Shown here piece by piece: positions 38,895 through 49,263 of a stretch of DNA of 64,000 nucleotides (its first letter is position 1; each line of letters starts with the position of its first letter). This DNA comes from Numida meleagris (Eukaryota > Chordata > Aves > Galliformes > Numididae): the NCBI RefSeq assembly GCF_002078875.1, contig NC_034421.1, forward strand, positions 381,955 through 445,954, in the 5' to 3' direction. The notes beneath the pieces were generated by a model, which did no database searches, was not told the DNA's origin, and saw only the letters and a program-made list of their open reading frames with translations. The translations under genes and the position numbers were made by a program.

Positions 38895-39092
38895 ACCAGC
38901 TGGGGTGACCACTGCCAGCGCTGCTGAGATGCAGCACCCCCCCTTGCTGTGCTCACATCCACCCTTCGGTCTCCATGAGTGCTCAGCAAGCACTGATGAA
39001 TGTCAGTGGGGGCCATTTTCTCCACACAGAGGAATTCAGTTCCACCCTTTGCTTCATACGCACTTCCAGCACTTCCATGTCAGGCGCCGTTT
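38895..39092 (+). repeat. Probable dispersed avian repeat, family not named
   Basis: The segment from 'gaccactgccagcgctgctg' through 'ggtctccatgagtgctcagc' to 'cacttccatgtcaggcgcc' resembles a sequence that, to my recollection, recurs in galliform introns and untranslated regions. Composition shifts at both edges: it is GC-richer than the AT-rich flanks. It is not CR1, since it lacks the CR1 ORF2 blocks and the octamer tail. It may be a fragment of an LTR element. A plus-strand frame (38905-39177) spans it but has no domain. The identification is from memory and needs a repeat-library match. Confidence 0.4.
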
Positions 39093-42000
39093 TTTAGGTT
39101 TGATTCAAATGATTTTCAGTGTCTTGTTCATTTCCGATTTAAAGGGACAAAAGATGGATAGAATATTTTATCTCTAGTAAATACTTCAAGGTCAAATAAT
39201 GAGGAATAACAAATAAAACTAAATGCAGGTCCTTCTACAAGGACACAAGTTTCAACATTCATGCACTTCAAAACTGCAGTCTACGTTCGGATGTAAAGAA
39301 CTGTGGTTTTTTTTCATGTAGCCTTTTCGTACACTGTGCTAGCTGCAGTATTTTTAAGACTCAGAACTGCTGATGAGCAGGGAACATCAAGAAAGTAGTC
39401 CATCTAGACATTAACACATATATATATGAATTTTGAACTATGTTTGACTAATCTCCCAAGTCCACAAATATTCCGCTTTCTTTTTATAATTTATTTAGAT
39501 GTAAAACATTAATGGGCATTTATTCACAAAGTGACTTTGCTCTAAGCACCTGCTCTCAGGAAAGGGATTACAGCATGGAAAAAAAAGTTAGTTCTAATTT
39601 ATTAAGTCTGAGGTGTTCTGTAAGTTAAAACAAGCACCTTTAAACTCCATACAGATTAAGGTTGCAGGATTTAAGGTCATCGCTAAGCTATAAGCCCATT
39701 AAGAAACTGACTTTACTTCCAGCGTTTCCATGTTGTTTCTTCTTTAAACTCTTGACTGATCCCCTGTTCCCATACAATCTGGATGCTGGCAAGCTCACTC
39801 TCATACTAACTAAATACGGTCTGAGACAGTGAGCTGTCTCATCAGTGCTGGATAAGGAGAGCTAAATCTTCACTAAAGAGGGCAAAAGGTGGTCGCATGG
39901 GCACATGTTTCCAGCTGAGCTAATTCAGATTTCTCAGCAGGCAGGTCTGTTTCTACCAGCACGCAAGGTAGCTCACTGAGTGTAGGACCTGGAGATGATA
40001 ATGCACCAACCAGGGCAGACATTTGTGAATGTTGAAAATACATAAAACCTTCCTACAAAATGCTGCACCGTTCACAGAGCTCTTTGGAAACACAAATACA
40101 AACACATTTTTAAAAAATCCCTAAATTCCAATGCAAAATTTACATTCAAAGTATTTGTAAGAAAAAAAAAAAAGGAAGAAGGCAAAAAGGAATGGTGTGA
40201 TGAGTTCAACACAAAAAAAGAACTGTACATATAATGACATGGCATTATCACTAAAGAGTTGGAGCACTAGTAGAAATAACCTGACCTTTCTTTTAGTCCT
40301 GTTCTTCCAAGTTCACGTAGCTCTAAGAGGGTTCCTGGTTTGAGAGAAATCCCTGTTTTGACATTTTATCCAAGAATGATGATACACTGCCAGTGGGTTA
40401 TATTGTTTCTGTGATGTTCTGTGATAAAATACTATGGGAAGAAATGAATTTTTAAGACAGAAGTAGAAAATTCCCAAGACCACTCCTCTTCAAATGCTGA
40501 GGAACTCAACTTCAAATGACAAGCGACTCGACACTGGGAGGTAGGAATTATGCAGAGGTTGTTGATATGGGATTTAGAAGACATGTTTGCTTCACAGCAT
40601 AAGATGCAGATCCCTGATATGGCTCAGTAGAAATTACTTAGCGTATTCCGTCTCAGTGCCCTATCTGATGGAGGGGAACAATCACACAAGCAAGTTCAGA
40701 AACTCCAGTGAATACAGCACAGCGCTCAGATAAGTGATGATGAGAATCAAGTATTTCCCTAGACAGTTTATCATTGATTTGGTAGCATTTCTTTCAAGCT
40801 AAGTATACAAACATTTCAAAATCTGATCTGGTACAGGAGAGGAGGCTCTAAGCTGCTCTGGTGACAGTCTTTTGTAAGAGCACGTGAAACTTTAATAATC
40901 TTGTCTCAGGGCATCAGAAGCACTGCAGACAGTGCTCCATATTACAACACGGTACTATATAAGAGATGAGGAATTTTTCTTAAGTGAAAGCAGCAACCAC
41001 CCTCCAAGACGAGGTGAAAGACCCAGGAACCCACAGTAAAACAGACTCAAAATAGAGAGGTAACATCTACTTAGTCTTGAACAAGCAAGAGTTGAGTGAA
41101 AATACTATTTCTTACTCAGTAAATGTGTACTTTGAAGAGCTGAATAAATGCTTGTCTAGTTTCTAAATGCCAGACTGAAAAGTTACAGCATTTAGAACAA
41201 AAATTGAGATGTTCAGGAAGAGCTGGCATGCTGTTTAACTCAGGGACAATAAATTAACTCATGCTTATGCAAGAGAAGATGTTTAAAGAAGTACCGGTTA
41301 AAATAGGACTACACACACAAAGGGATAAAAGTAAAATGGAAATTAAGAAACGATGATGGACCCAGTGACCTTTGCAGTTCCAGTGATTACAGTTATTATG
41401 TTTCTAAGTTATGCAGTTCTCTCATGTTTGTGGCTTGTATTCTATAAATAGGACCCTTAGTGTTAAAGTAAATCAGGACTTGCACTATTTCTGGTTCTAA
41501 GCTAATAATTAAACAAAAATTCCTCAAACCAGCACTCTAAATTCTTCCATGTCTGAGTAAGAAAATGAGATACAGGCTGCCAAAAATTGAGATGTTCAGA
41601 CATGAAGTTGCTACTTTGTGCTATAATCTTCCCGTTGTCTGTACCTACTTCAGCAGGAGGGTAAATGAGTTGGTGCATTTATTATAGAGCATACGGTTGC
41701 AAATGCAAAGTTTCAAAGATTAGTTAGGCCTCAAAAACCCAGTGAGCCCCACAAGATCAATTCAAAGTATGAATACCTCAAAAAGCATACATTCTGGAAG
41801 TGTTTTTCTTTTTTGATTTTTTACCATTAGGATATACTTCTATAAAACTTCTGGTATTCTTTTTGTGTAACTCAGGCCTGAATAGAAGTGTTGTTCCCCC
41901 TCTCCCATGCTCTTGTTTAGATGAGTTTCTTCCAGACAAGAGCCAGGATTGTAATACAAGTACAATGTCAGACACGGAAGCTTTAGACTTTAGATTCTTA

Positions 42001-43547
42001 AAGGTATTTGGGCACCTCAATATGAAGCCAAAATTCTAGTGTGATTTTCTATCTCTTCAGGCACTTGGATTCTGTCCCCCGATGACTTTTTACTAATATC
42101 AGGGATGCTATGACTACAGCATAAAAGGGCACCTGAGGTCAAATAAAATAGTTCCTCATACAAATGTGTGAAGAGAACCAAGCAGTTCAACAGAAGGTTA
42201 AAATACTAGGAAAGCAATTTGTTTTCTTCTTAATTCTAGTCCAGACATTTGTTGGAAAAACCCTTCCAGAAAGCCAGCTTTGAGGAGGCTGCCAGTCTCT
42301 GTTAAGGTTTCTAACTTTTGCTGGAGGGCTGCAGGTGAAGAGCAGGACCTATGGCATGCTGTGGGGAAGGGCCAAGTCACCAAGGAAAGGGCTGGAATGG
42401 GAGGAAGAAATTCAGAGATTTCATCTGAAGACAACCTACAGTGGGGAGTGCCTCTCCTGCACAGTATGAAGCTCCTCTGCCCCACAGAGTAGAGAGCTAA
42501 AAACATTTCAGTACATATATTTTAATCCCGAGTGGACCACTCATTATTCTTCCTTGACATTGGTAATGAGTTAAAGTTAGGACACTGGGATTATTCTGGA
42601 TTATGTACTATAAAATTATTTTTATAATAATAAATTTAGAGATTTAAATATAGTAATTAAACTATACTGCAGGCTTTCAACTCCTGCTCTGTTTCAGCCT
42701 CCAAAGGAAGCTGTGGTTTTCCACTGGACTGCTCCCACTCCAAACATATGCCAAGATGCCTGAGGCCAAGACTTTACTGGGAGCGGAACAACGGCCAAAC
42801 GAGATCTTGCATGAACAGTTAGAAAACCTGGCCTCTGCTGAGTCGCACAACACCAATTTTTCTTACTACAGGATGTCTTTTCCTATTGTTACATATTCTT
42901 CCTGCTACATGAAGCGGTTTGAAATTGGTGTAGAAACTGCTCACTTCAATGGGAATGAGTAAAAGACAAAAACAGTATGCAGAGCACTATCTACTTAGAC
43001 CACTGAAAGTATACTACCTCATGAGATGAATCAGTGACTCCACTATGTTTTCAGACCAAGTTCTTATTAAAAAGTTTAAACTCTCACTAAGCAGATCCAA
43101 AGGTCTACCTGAACACAACTAGCAGTTGCTTTATATTTACTCTTACTAGGTATGTGCAAATGGAGCTTTAGTTCTTACACAAGTTAACAGATCTGATCCT
43201 CCCACCAGTATCATTTCTCCCTTCTTATCAGCAAATACAGCACTTAGTAAAAGCACAGCAGGTGCTCTGTAGAAATTGGATTAGTTAAGGGAACTGACAG
43301 TCCAGAGTAATTCTGCGTTGACAGAGCTTGTTAGTTTCATATTAATGACAGGTTTGGGGAATGAGGGCCTGTGCATTTGGGTGGTTTGAGTAATAGAGAT
43401 AAATTGGAATGAAGACTTTATGTCCTCTGCTTCCATGCAGTTCAAAAGCATTTTTACTATTTCCAGGTCCTGCATCACCCATGCAGGAATTTTTTAAGTA
43501 TTACGTTTAAAATGCAAACAATATGCTGTGTTATTATTACTATGATC

Positions 43548-43591
<44 letters not shown>

Positions 43592-44439
43592 AATTTCAAT
43601 AACAGCTTTCCATTTATTACCAGTCATTCTGGAAGTCAGTATGCCAGCACTGATTGCATGAAAGTAGAGTCTTGTGTAGTCATAGAGGCTGGTAATTATT
43701 CAATGTTACACATCAAACCAATTTCATCAGATATTCATCAGAATCTTTTAGGCAATAGAAAGATGCAAAGATAATCTACGGGGTAGTGTGAAGCATCAAA
43801 AAATGCAATCATGAAAGCATGTGCTCACCTGAAGTATCACAACTGAATGGGCAAAGTTCTACAATAAATCTAATTTGAACACTGGTATGTGCTTCAAAAT
43901 CCAGAAAGGTCAAATTCACCTAAATGGTGAATCTATCACAACATAATTCTTTATTTTTTTGTTTTTGGTTTATGTATATGGCACAAAGAATATTTCTTTT
44001 GCATATTTCTAAGAAATCTGTTTTGAAATCAATCAAAAATGACTTGGGAACATTTAACATTTTTTGTAAAAGTTGAATGCAAATTGCTTTGTGACAGAAA
44101 ATCTGTACAGAAATTTCAAGCCAACATGACATAAAACAGCTACGATATTATTCTACTTCCACCATCACAAGAGATATCATACAATTCCAAATGGACTGTC
44201 TCCTTAGTTCAGCAGTGTTTACAGTGGTGACACTTTAGAAGAAAATGGTTGTAAACTTTATACCACAGCATTTTCAAATTGACAGAAGTGATGATTTAAA
44301 AGAACTACTACAAATATTACAGCCGTCCGAAGACATTTCAGGCAGTGAAACATTAACACTGAGAGATCATTTATCCGCATAATGTTTGACATTAACTTCT
44401 TCTGGCTGAAAAAAATACACAAAGAACACTATACAGCAT
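39093..44439. other. AT-rich noncoding stretch
   Basis: No recognised gene. Contains an A12 run at 40162-40173 and the A37 run listed separately. The opposed overlapping frames at 41778-42039 and 42198-42506 are unsupported. Confidence 0.5.
43549..43585. repeat. Poly(A) run of 37
   Basis: An uninterrupted A37 tract, the longest homopolymer in the window. A poly(A) of this length can mark a retroposed copy, but no recognisable gene body or target-site duplication is visible upstream. Confidence 0.95.
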
Positions 44440-44784
44440 GGCCAGCAGGGCAAGGGAGATGATCCTGCCTGTCTACTCTGCTCTGCTGAAGCCTTATCTG
44501 GAGCACTGCGTCCAGATGTGGAGCAGAAATGGCTTCAAGCTGAAAGAGGGTCAATTCAGGTTGGATATAAGGAAAAAATCTTTTACAGTGAGGGTGGTGA
44601 GGCACTGGAACAGGTTGCCCAGAGATGTGGCGGATGCCCCTTCCATGGAGACTTTCAAGGCGAAGGTGGATCAGGCCCTGGGCAGCCTGATGGAGCTGTT
44701 GTGTCCCTGTGCCTTGCAGGGGAGTTGGACTAGATGGCCCTCAGTGGTCCCTTGCAATTCTAAGCATTCTATGACTCTATGATT
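44440..44784 (+). mobile_element. CR1 retrotransposon fragment with in-frame internal deletion
   Basis: A plus-strand CR1 copy. It starts in the thumb/C-terminal part of ORF2 (ASRAREMILPVYSALLKPYL, then EHCVQMW). It jumps at about 44518-44524 straight to the later block (NGFKLKEGQFRLDIR...HWNRLP) and ends with octamers 'attctatgactctatgatt'. Compared with the fuller copy at 45188-45904, roughly 240 bp between the 'actgcgtccag' block and the 'aatgg' block are absent. Unusually, the reading frame is still open through the junction: 114 codons, 44438-44782. The protein has no catalytic residues because the reverse-transcriptase palm lies upstream of the truncation. It is closely similar to the 23.7 kb copy downstream of the junction. 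Confidence 0.93.
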
Positions 44785-45187
44785 TTATAATTTTGACATG
44801 TTTTTCTGCAACCTGAGATCCAGATTTTCCAAACAGCTCAGTTTCTTTCTACACTTTCAAATAAACTAACTAGATACTAAGCATTCATTGAGGAAAACGT
44901 AGGCTGACAACAAAGCATGCCCAGAACCCTACCCCCAAAAGACCTTTTAGCCCACATTAGCAAATGTTAGAGGTTTCTTCTTTAAAGGAAAAAATACTTA
45001 TATTGACATTGACACCTTCCCAAGCATTAACTTTTTTGCAACTGATACTGTTTCTCTGAGTCAGGTTTGATTCAGGTGCAGCTTCTGACATTCTAAATAA
45101 ACTGTTCTGTACAGCTGCTACATACTCTAGAATGAAGATATGGCTCTAATTTGCATATTTCACAAAACAAACTAACAAACAAAACAA

Positions 45188-45904
45188 GGTGCTGCACTTG
45201 GGCCAGGGCAATCCCAGGTATTTACATAGACCGGGGGAAGATCTACTTGAGAGCAGCCCTGCGGAGAAGGACTTGGGGTCCTGGTGGATGAGAAGCTGGC
45301 AGCCCGGAAGGCCAACTGTGTTCTGGGCTGCATTAAAAGGAGTGGCCAGCAGGGAGAGGGAGGGAATTGTCTACTCTTGTGAGGCCCCATCTGCAGCACT
45401 GCATCCAGGCCTGGGGCCCCCAGCACAAGAAAGACATGGAGCTCTTGGAACGAGTTCAGAGGAGGCCACCAAGATGATCAGAGGCTGGAGCACCTCTCCT
45501 ATGAGGAAAGGTTGAGGGAACTGGGCTTGTTTAGCTTGGAGAAGAGAAGGCTACGGGGAGCCTCATTGTGGCCTTCCAATATTTAAAGGGAGCATACGAA
45601 CAAGAGGGGGTACAACTGTTTACAAGGGTAGATAGTGACAAGACAAGGGGGAATGGTTTTAAACTAAGACAGGGGAGGTTTAGGTTAGATGTTAGGAGGA
45701 AGTTTTTCACACAAAGGTGGTGACACTAGGACAGGTTGCCCAGGGAGGTTATGGATGCCCCGTCCCTGGAGACATTCAAGGCCAGGCTGGACGTGGCTCT
45801 GGGCAGCCTGGTCTAGTGGTTGGCAACCCTGCACGCAGCAGGGGGGGTTGAAGCTGGATGATCTCTGAGGTCCTTTTCAACCCAGGCCATTCTGTGATTT
45901 TATG
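45188..45904 (+). mobile_element. CR1 retrotransposon, longest copy in the window
   Basis: 717 bp of plus-strand CR1, truncated at the 5' end next to an A/C-rich tract (caaacaaac-type). It spans the end of the reverse-transcriptase region and the C-terminal ORF2 region. Recognisable blocks are [28 protein letters not shown] and ATKMIRG. At the DNA level these are followed by 'gaggaaaggttgagggaact', 'cttggagaagagaaggct', 'gacaggttgcccagggaggt', the 'gatgatctctgaggtcc' tail and a degenerate octamer end 'tctgtgattttatga'. The blocks fall in different frames, so small indels have destroyed the ORF. No active-site YADD block is present; it would lie upstream of the truncation. It is a dead copy. 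Confidence 0.95.
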
Positions 45905-46679
45905 AAAGCAAGCACAGTAAATGTCAGCAAAAACGCCATTTGTCATGAACAAGATTTTTTTTCATAGTTTCATTTTTTGGGAAGCCCTGACTGTGGTAGA
46001 GCGTGAGAGATGAGAGAAAGAAGAGGCAAGAGTTAGAACAAAGGTAGCGGCACTTCTGAGAACAAAAGGCACAGCTGTGTTTGGGAAAGCAAGGGTGCTG
46101 TTCACATTCTACTTATGTTTTCCAACTGAGCATTATACCGAGCATGAGAAGGCTTAGGTCATGTGCACACAGCAGGTATCATCTAAGTCCAAAACTCACA
46201 GGTCACTGGAGATACCCATGAATCCAGAACTGCACTTTGCAATACTTATTTCCCATCTTTCCCTTACTTCAAGAGGACTTCTCTGGAATTCCTATCAGAG
46301 AAGTAGATAAAATAGTCAGCTGAACCCTTTGTCGTTAATAACATATTCTGCTGTTCCCTGAGAGAGCACTGGCAGTAGGAGGAAAACAGCTGGGAATGCT
46401 CAAAGATTTCCGTGAAAGTGGATTTCATCAAGAGTTCAGAATTGTTTTCCAGATTTGCTAGCACTCTATACTGTTGTCAGAGAAGAGTCAGGATGGAGCA
46501 GAGGTTTGAGAATGCAGGTGTTCGTAAAGGGTTTAGAAGCAGAAAGGAAAACATTACAGTAACTGTAGCACAGTAGTCCCTGTGCAACAAACAGGTAATT
46601 AAAATGTATAAACCAGTACTATCCAAACCACATGGTCAGATCAGCTCCTTCTCTCTTTCTAGAGCTGCTGCAAGAAGTC

Positions 46680-47011
46680 AGAATCACAGAAATCACAGAC
46701 TGGCTGAGGCTGGCAGGGATCTCTGGATCCCTCTGGCCCAAGCCCTTCCCCAGCGGGGCCACCCAGAGCAGGGTGCTCAGGCCCACGTCCAGGCGGCCTC
46801 TGGAGATCTCGAAGGAGGAGACCCCACAGCCCGTGGGCAGCCTGTGCCCAGGCTCCGGCACCGCACGGCTCTGAAGTGAGCCCGGCTCCATTCTCTTTGC
46901 ACATCCCCTGTAATTATACACATTGACCAGATTCCCTTGAGCCTCCTCTTCTCCAGGCTGAACAGCCCCATCTCCCTCACAAGAGAGCTGTTCCAGTCCC
47001 TTCATCATCTT
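46680..47011 (-). mobile_element. CR1 retrotransposon, minus strand, internally deleted
   Basis: Reverse-oriented CR1. Its 5' side lies at 47011 and reads (minus) 'aagatgatgaagggactgga', then the SLEKRRLKG block and 'aatgtgtataatta'. It then jumps to the end of ORF2 and the 3' region (the RLDVGL block). The 3' octamer-like end 'gaatcacagaaatcacaga' lies at 46680 on the plus strand. The middle of the usual C-terminal ORF2 region (the RTRGNGLKL...HWNRLP blocks) is missing. The element is notably GC-rich with CpGs, unlike the other copies. Several overlapping minus frames here are debris of ORF2, not genes. Confidence 0.9.
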
Positions 47012-48800
47012 ATCTTAAAGTATCATTGTACCATTTAAAGGATTTTAATAGTATCCAGTAATATTTAGAAAATGACCTGATACGGTCACACTATTGAAAC
47101 TCATAAACGGAAAGTATAACCAGGGCTTGTTCTGTATTGCATGCTGACAGCTGAAGTTTAACTGAAAGTGACCTGAGTTAGTTCTGGGTACTTGCAGAAG
47201 AAGCTCGCTGACCAGCAACACACATACATTTTTGCTCTCTGAAGACCAGTTGGTGTTAACATCAAGAATGTCTCCTACCCCAGAAAAATCTTTTTCTGGG
47301 AGGAGGTCAAAATGTTGCCATGCAATGATGAAATGTTGAATTGATGGAACTTTTCCTGGAAACTTGCATCATTCAAGTATTTATCCAAACAAAGGACAAA
47401 AAAATTATTTGCAAAATCTCTGAAAAAGTCAATCTGATCAGAAATCTCACAATTCTGTTTTTCCTTGGTAAATGACATATTTTAAAATGAGAAGCAAAGC
47501 AGTATTTGTCAAAATCTGAATGAGTGACTGCACTTAAAATGTGTAAAAAATGTGAAAGTGTGGAGGCAATACAGCTAATGAACCGTACAAAATCATTTGA
47601 CGGATCTCAGTTACTGCTGTTTCTTCTGAAGAAAAAAGAGGTGTTGTCAGAACTCATATTCTTGAATAATAGTGGCATTTGTACAGATTTTCCTTTGCAT
47701 TTCTCAAGCTGCCTTTTATTTTTAAATTTAATTTTATAGAAAAAGATTTTTCTTATCAAATTTCTTGGAATTATATTGAATTAGGTAACATGGAGGAAGT
47801 CACTGAACAGACGTTACTTCATGCTGTATTACGCACCTCATGCTATCTTACGTGACTTGGATAAATAGCTCCAGAGCTGCAAGATAAACATCAAAGCATC
47901 TGAAAGGTTATGTCAGTTGCCTTTACAATTAATTACTAGCAAAAAGCTAGTAAACTCAAAAAAATGTTTCTGAATAAGAACAGTGGAGCAAAATTAAAAT
48001 GATGCCCAAATTGACTGAGAGCAATGGAGTGAGACAAATAGGAGTGCTCCCTTATGACATTCACTGATGAAACAGAAAGTGAATCTCACCTGTATAAAAC
48101 TATTTGATACTAAATTTATAACACTTGCATTAGTGTCCTCATAGTACACTGCTCCTATAATGGACAAATGCTACTGTTCAACAATTACACAGAATATTTT
48201 TTCTGGAACAGGATTGTTTTTGTTGAACCACATCACAAACAAGACAGCACTAAACTGCATGAAATGAGAATGTTCATTAAAACTTCATGGAAACATTGCA
48301 AAAAGCATAGCAAACAGCCATGGAAATGTAACAGCAACAGAAAAACTGTATAGTCCACTAAATGCCAGTCCTGAGGGTTGTATTAGTGATTCACCAAGAA
48401 CTTGGGAGTACAAGCATCACACATGAGGATACTACTTGATAGAATTGCCCTCTGCGAGTCTCTGAAGGTATTACAATAGATTTACTGGACCAATACACAC
48501 ATCACGGTTACACTTATTTAATTTCCCAAGTGAGCTCTAGAAGAACATTCTTGTTTAAATAACAGAGACGACTTGGAGCTCTAAAAGCTTCTAAGAGTCA
48601 AGCAGCAATTTACCAGGGAAAGTTAGTTAAAATTTGGAATTTATAGACAAAACAGGAACGCATCCACTAACCAGTTTTAACTGATAGATCATGGGAGTGT
48701 ACTGTATTCTGCTTTGGGGTCAGAACTTCTTTCTTTTTCAACAGGAAGCATGCACACGGGTCCATTCTTATTCAGATATGTAGAGTCAAATCAAAATTCA
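47012..48800. other. AT-rich noncoding stretch between CR1 copies
   Basis: Nothing recognised. The short frames (47275-47478, 47524-47739, 48168-48353) lack motifs. Confidence 0.55.
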
Positions 48801-48824
48801 GGTTGATGATCTCCAGAGGTCCCA
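48801..48824 (+). mobile_element. Possible CR1 3'-tail scrap, plus orientation
   Basis: The block ttgatgatctccagaggtcc matches the plus-sense CR1 3' tail (compare the 36.2 and 45.9 kb copies). It abuts an oppositely oriented CR1. At this length a chance match is possible. Confidence 0.35.
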
Positions 48825-49263
48825 TTCTCTGCTCAAAGCAGTTCAGCTGAAGTCCAGCTGCTCAGGTCCTTGTCTGGTCAAATTGTGAGTGATGTCCAAG
48901 GCTAGGGATTCCACAACCTCTCTGGGCATCCTGCTACAGTAAATCCTTAATGGTGAAAGTTTTTTCTCCTAATCAGAATAGCTCATGTTCCAGCTTGTGC
49001 CCATCACCTCTTGCTCTATTGTTGTTCCCTTCAGAAAAGAGTCAGGCTTCACCTTCTCTCCACTGTCTGATCAGGAAGTTGAAGATCTCCTTAGCCTTCT
49101 CTTTTTAAGGCTGAACAAACTCATTCCTTCAGGCTCTCCTCACAGTATGTGTGCTATAGGGCCCTGAAGACCTTGCTGGCCCTCCACAGGACTCACTCCC
49201 AAATATGAACATCTTTCATGAACAGGAGAGGCCCAAAATAGACACAGTTCTCCAGCTGTACTT
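48825..49263 (-). mobile_element. Old, diverged CR1 retrotransposon, minus strand
   Basis: About 440 bp of reverse-oriented CR1 from an older subfamily. Read on the plus strand it shows, in the expected order, the complements of the 3' region ('ctgctcaggtccttgtctgg'), 'attccacaacctctctgggc', 'cagcttgtgcccatcacctc', 'aaggctgaacaaactc', 'tggccctccacaggactcac' and 'agacacagttctccagctgt'. This is the standard CR1 ORF2 C-terminal order in reverse. Substitutions and small gaps are much more frequent than in the 23.7, 44.4 and 45.2 kb copies. No octamer end remains. It is coding-dead. Confidence 0.88.

Noticed and set aside
40405..40435. Octamer-like 'ctgtgatgttctgtgat'
   Set aside because: No CR1 body was found upstream; two short similar words are not enough.
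41345..41405. Stretch resembling a CR1 3' tail ('gatgatggacccagtgacct', then 'ccagtgatta')
   Set aside because: It is too diverged and lacks the octamer end and upstream CR1 blocks, so it could not be separated from chance.
43549..43585. Poly(A) tract as the tail of a processed pseudogene
   Set aside because: No gene-like sequence, polyadenylation signal or target-site duplication was recognised upstream. It is treated as a homopolymer repeat.
45172..45515. Opposed ORFs of 84 and 108 codons
   Set aside because: The plus frame is frameshifted CR1 ORF2 debris and the minus frame is its shadow.
46619..47008. Cluster of minus-strand ORFs of 67-129 codons, and plus-strand ORFs of 80-91 codons
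   Set aside because: These are translations of the CR1 element at 46680-47011 in several frames, not host genes.
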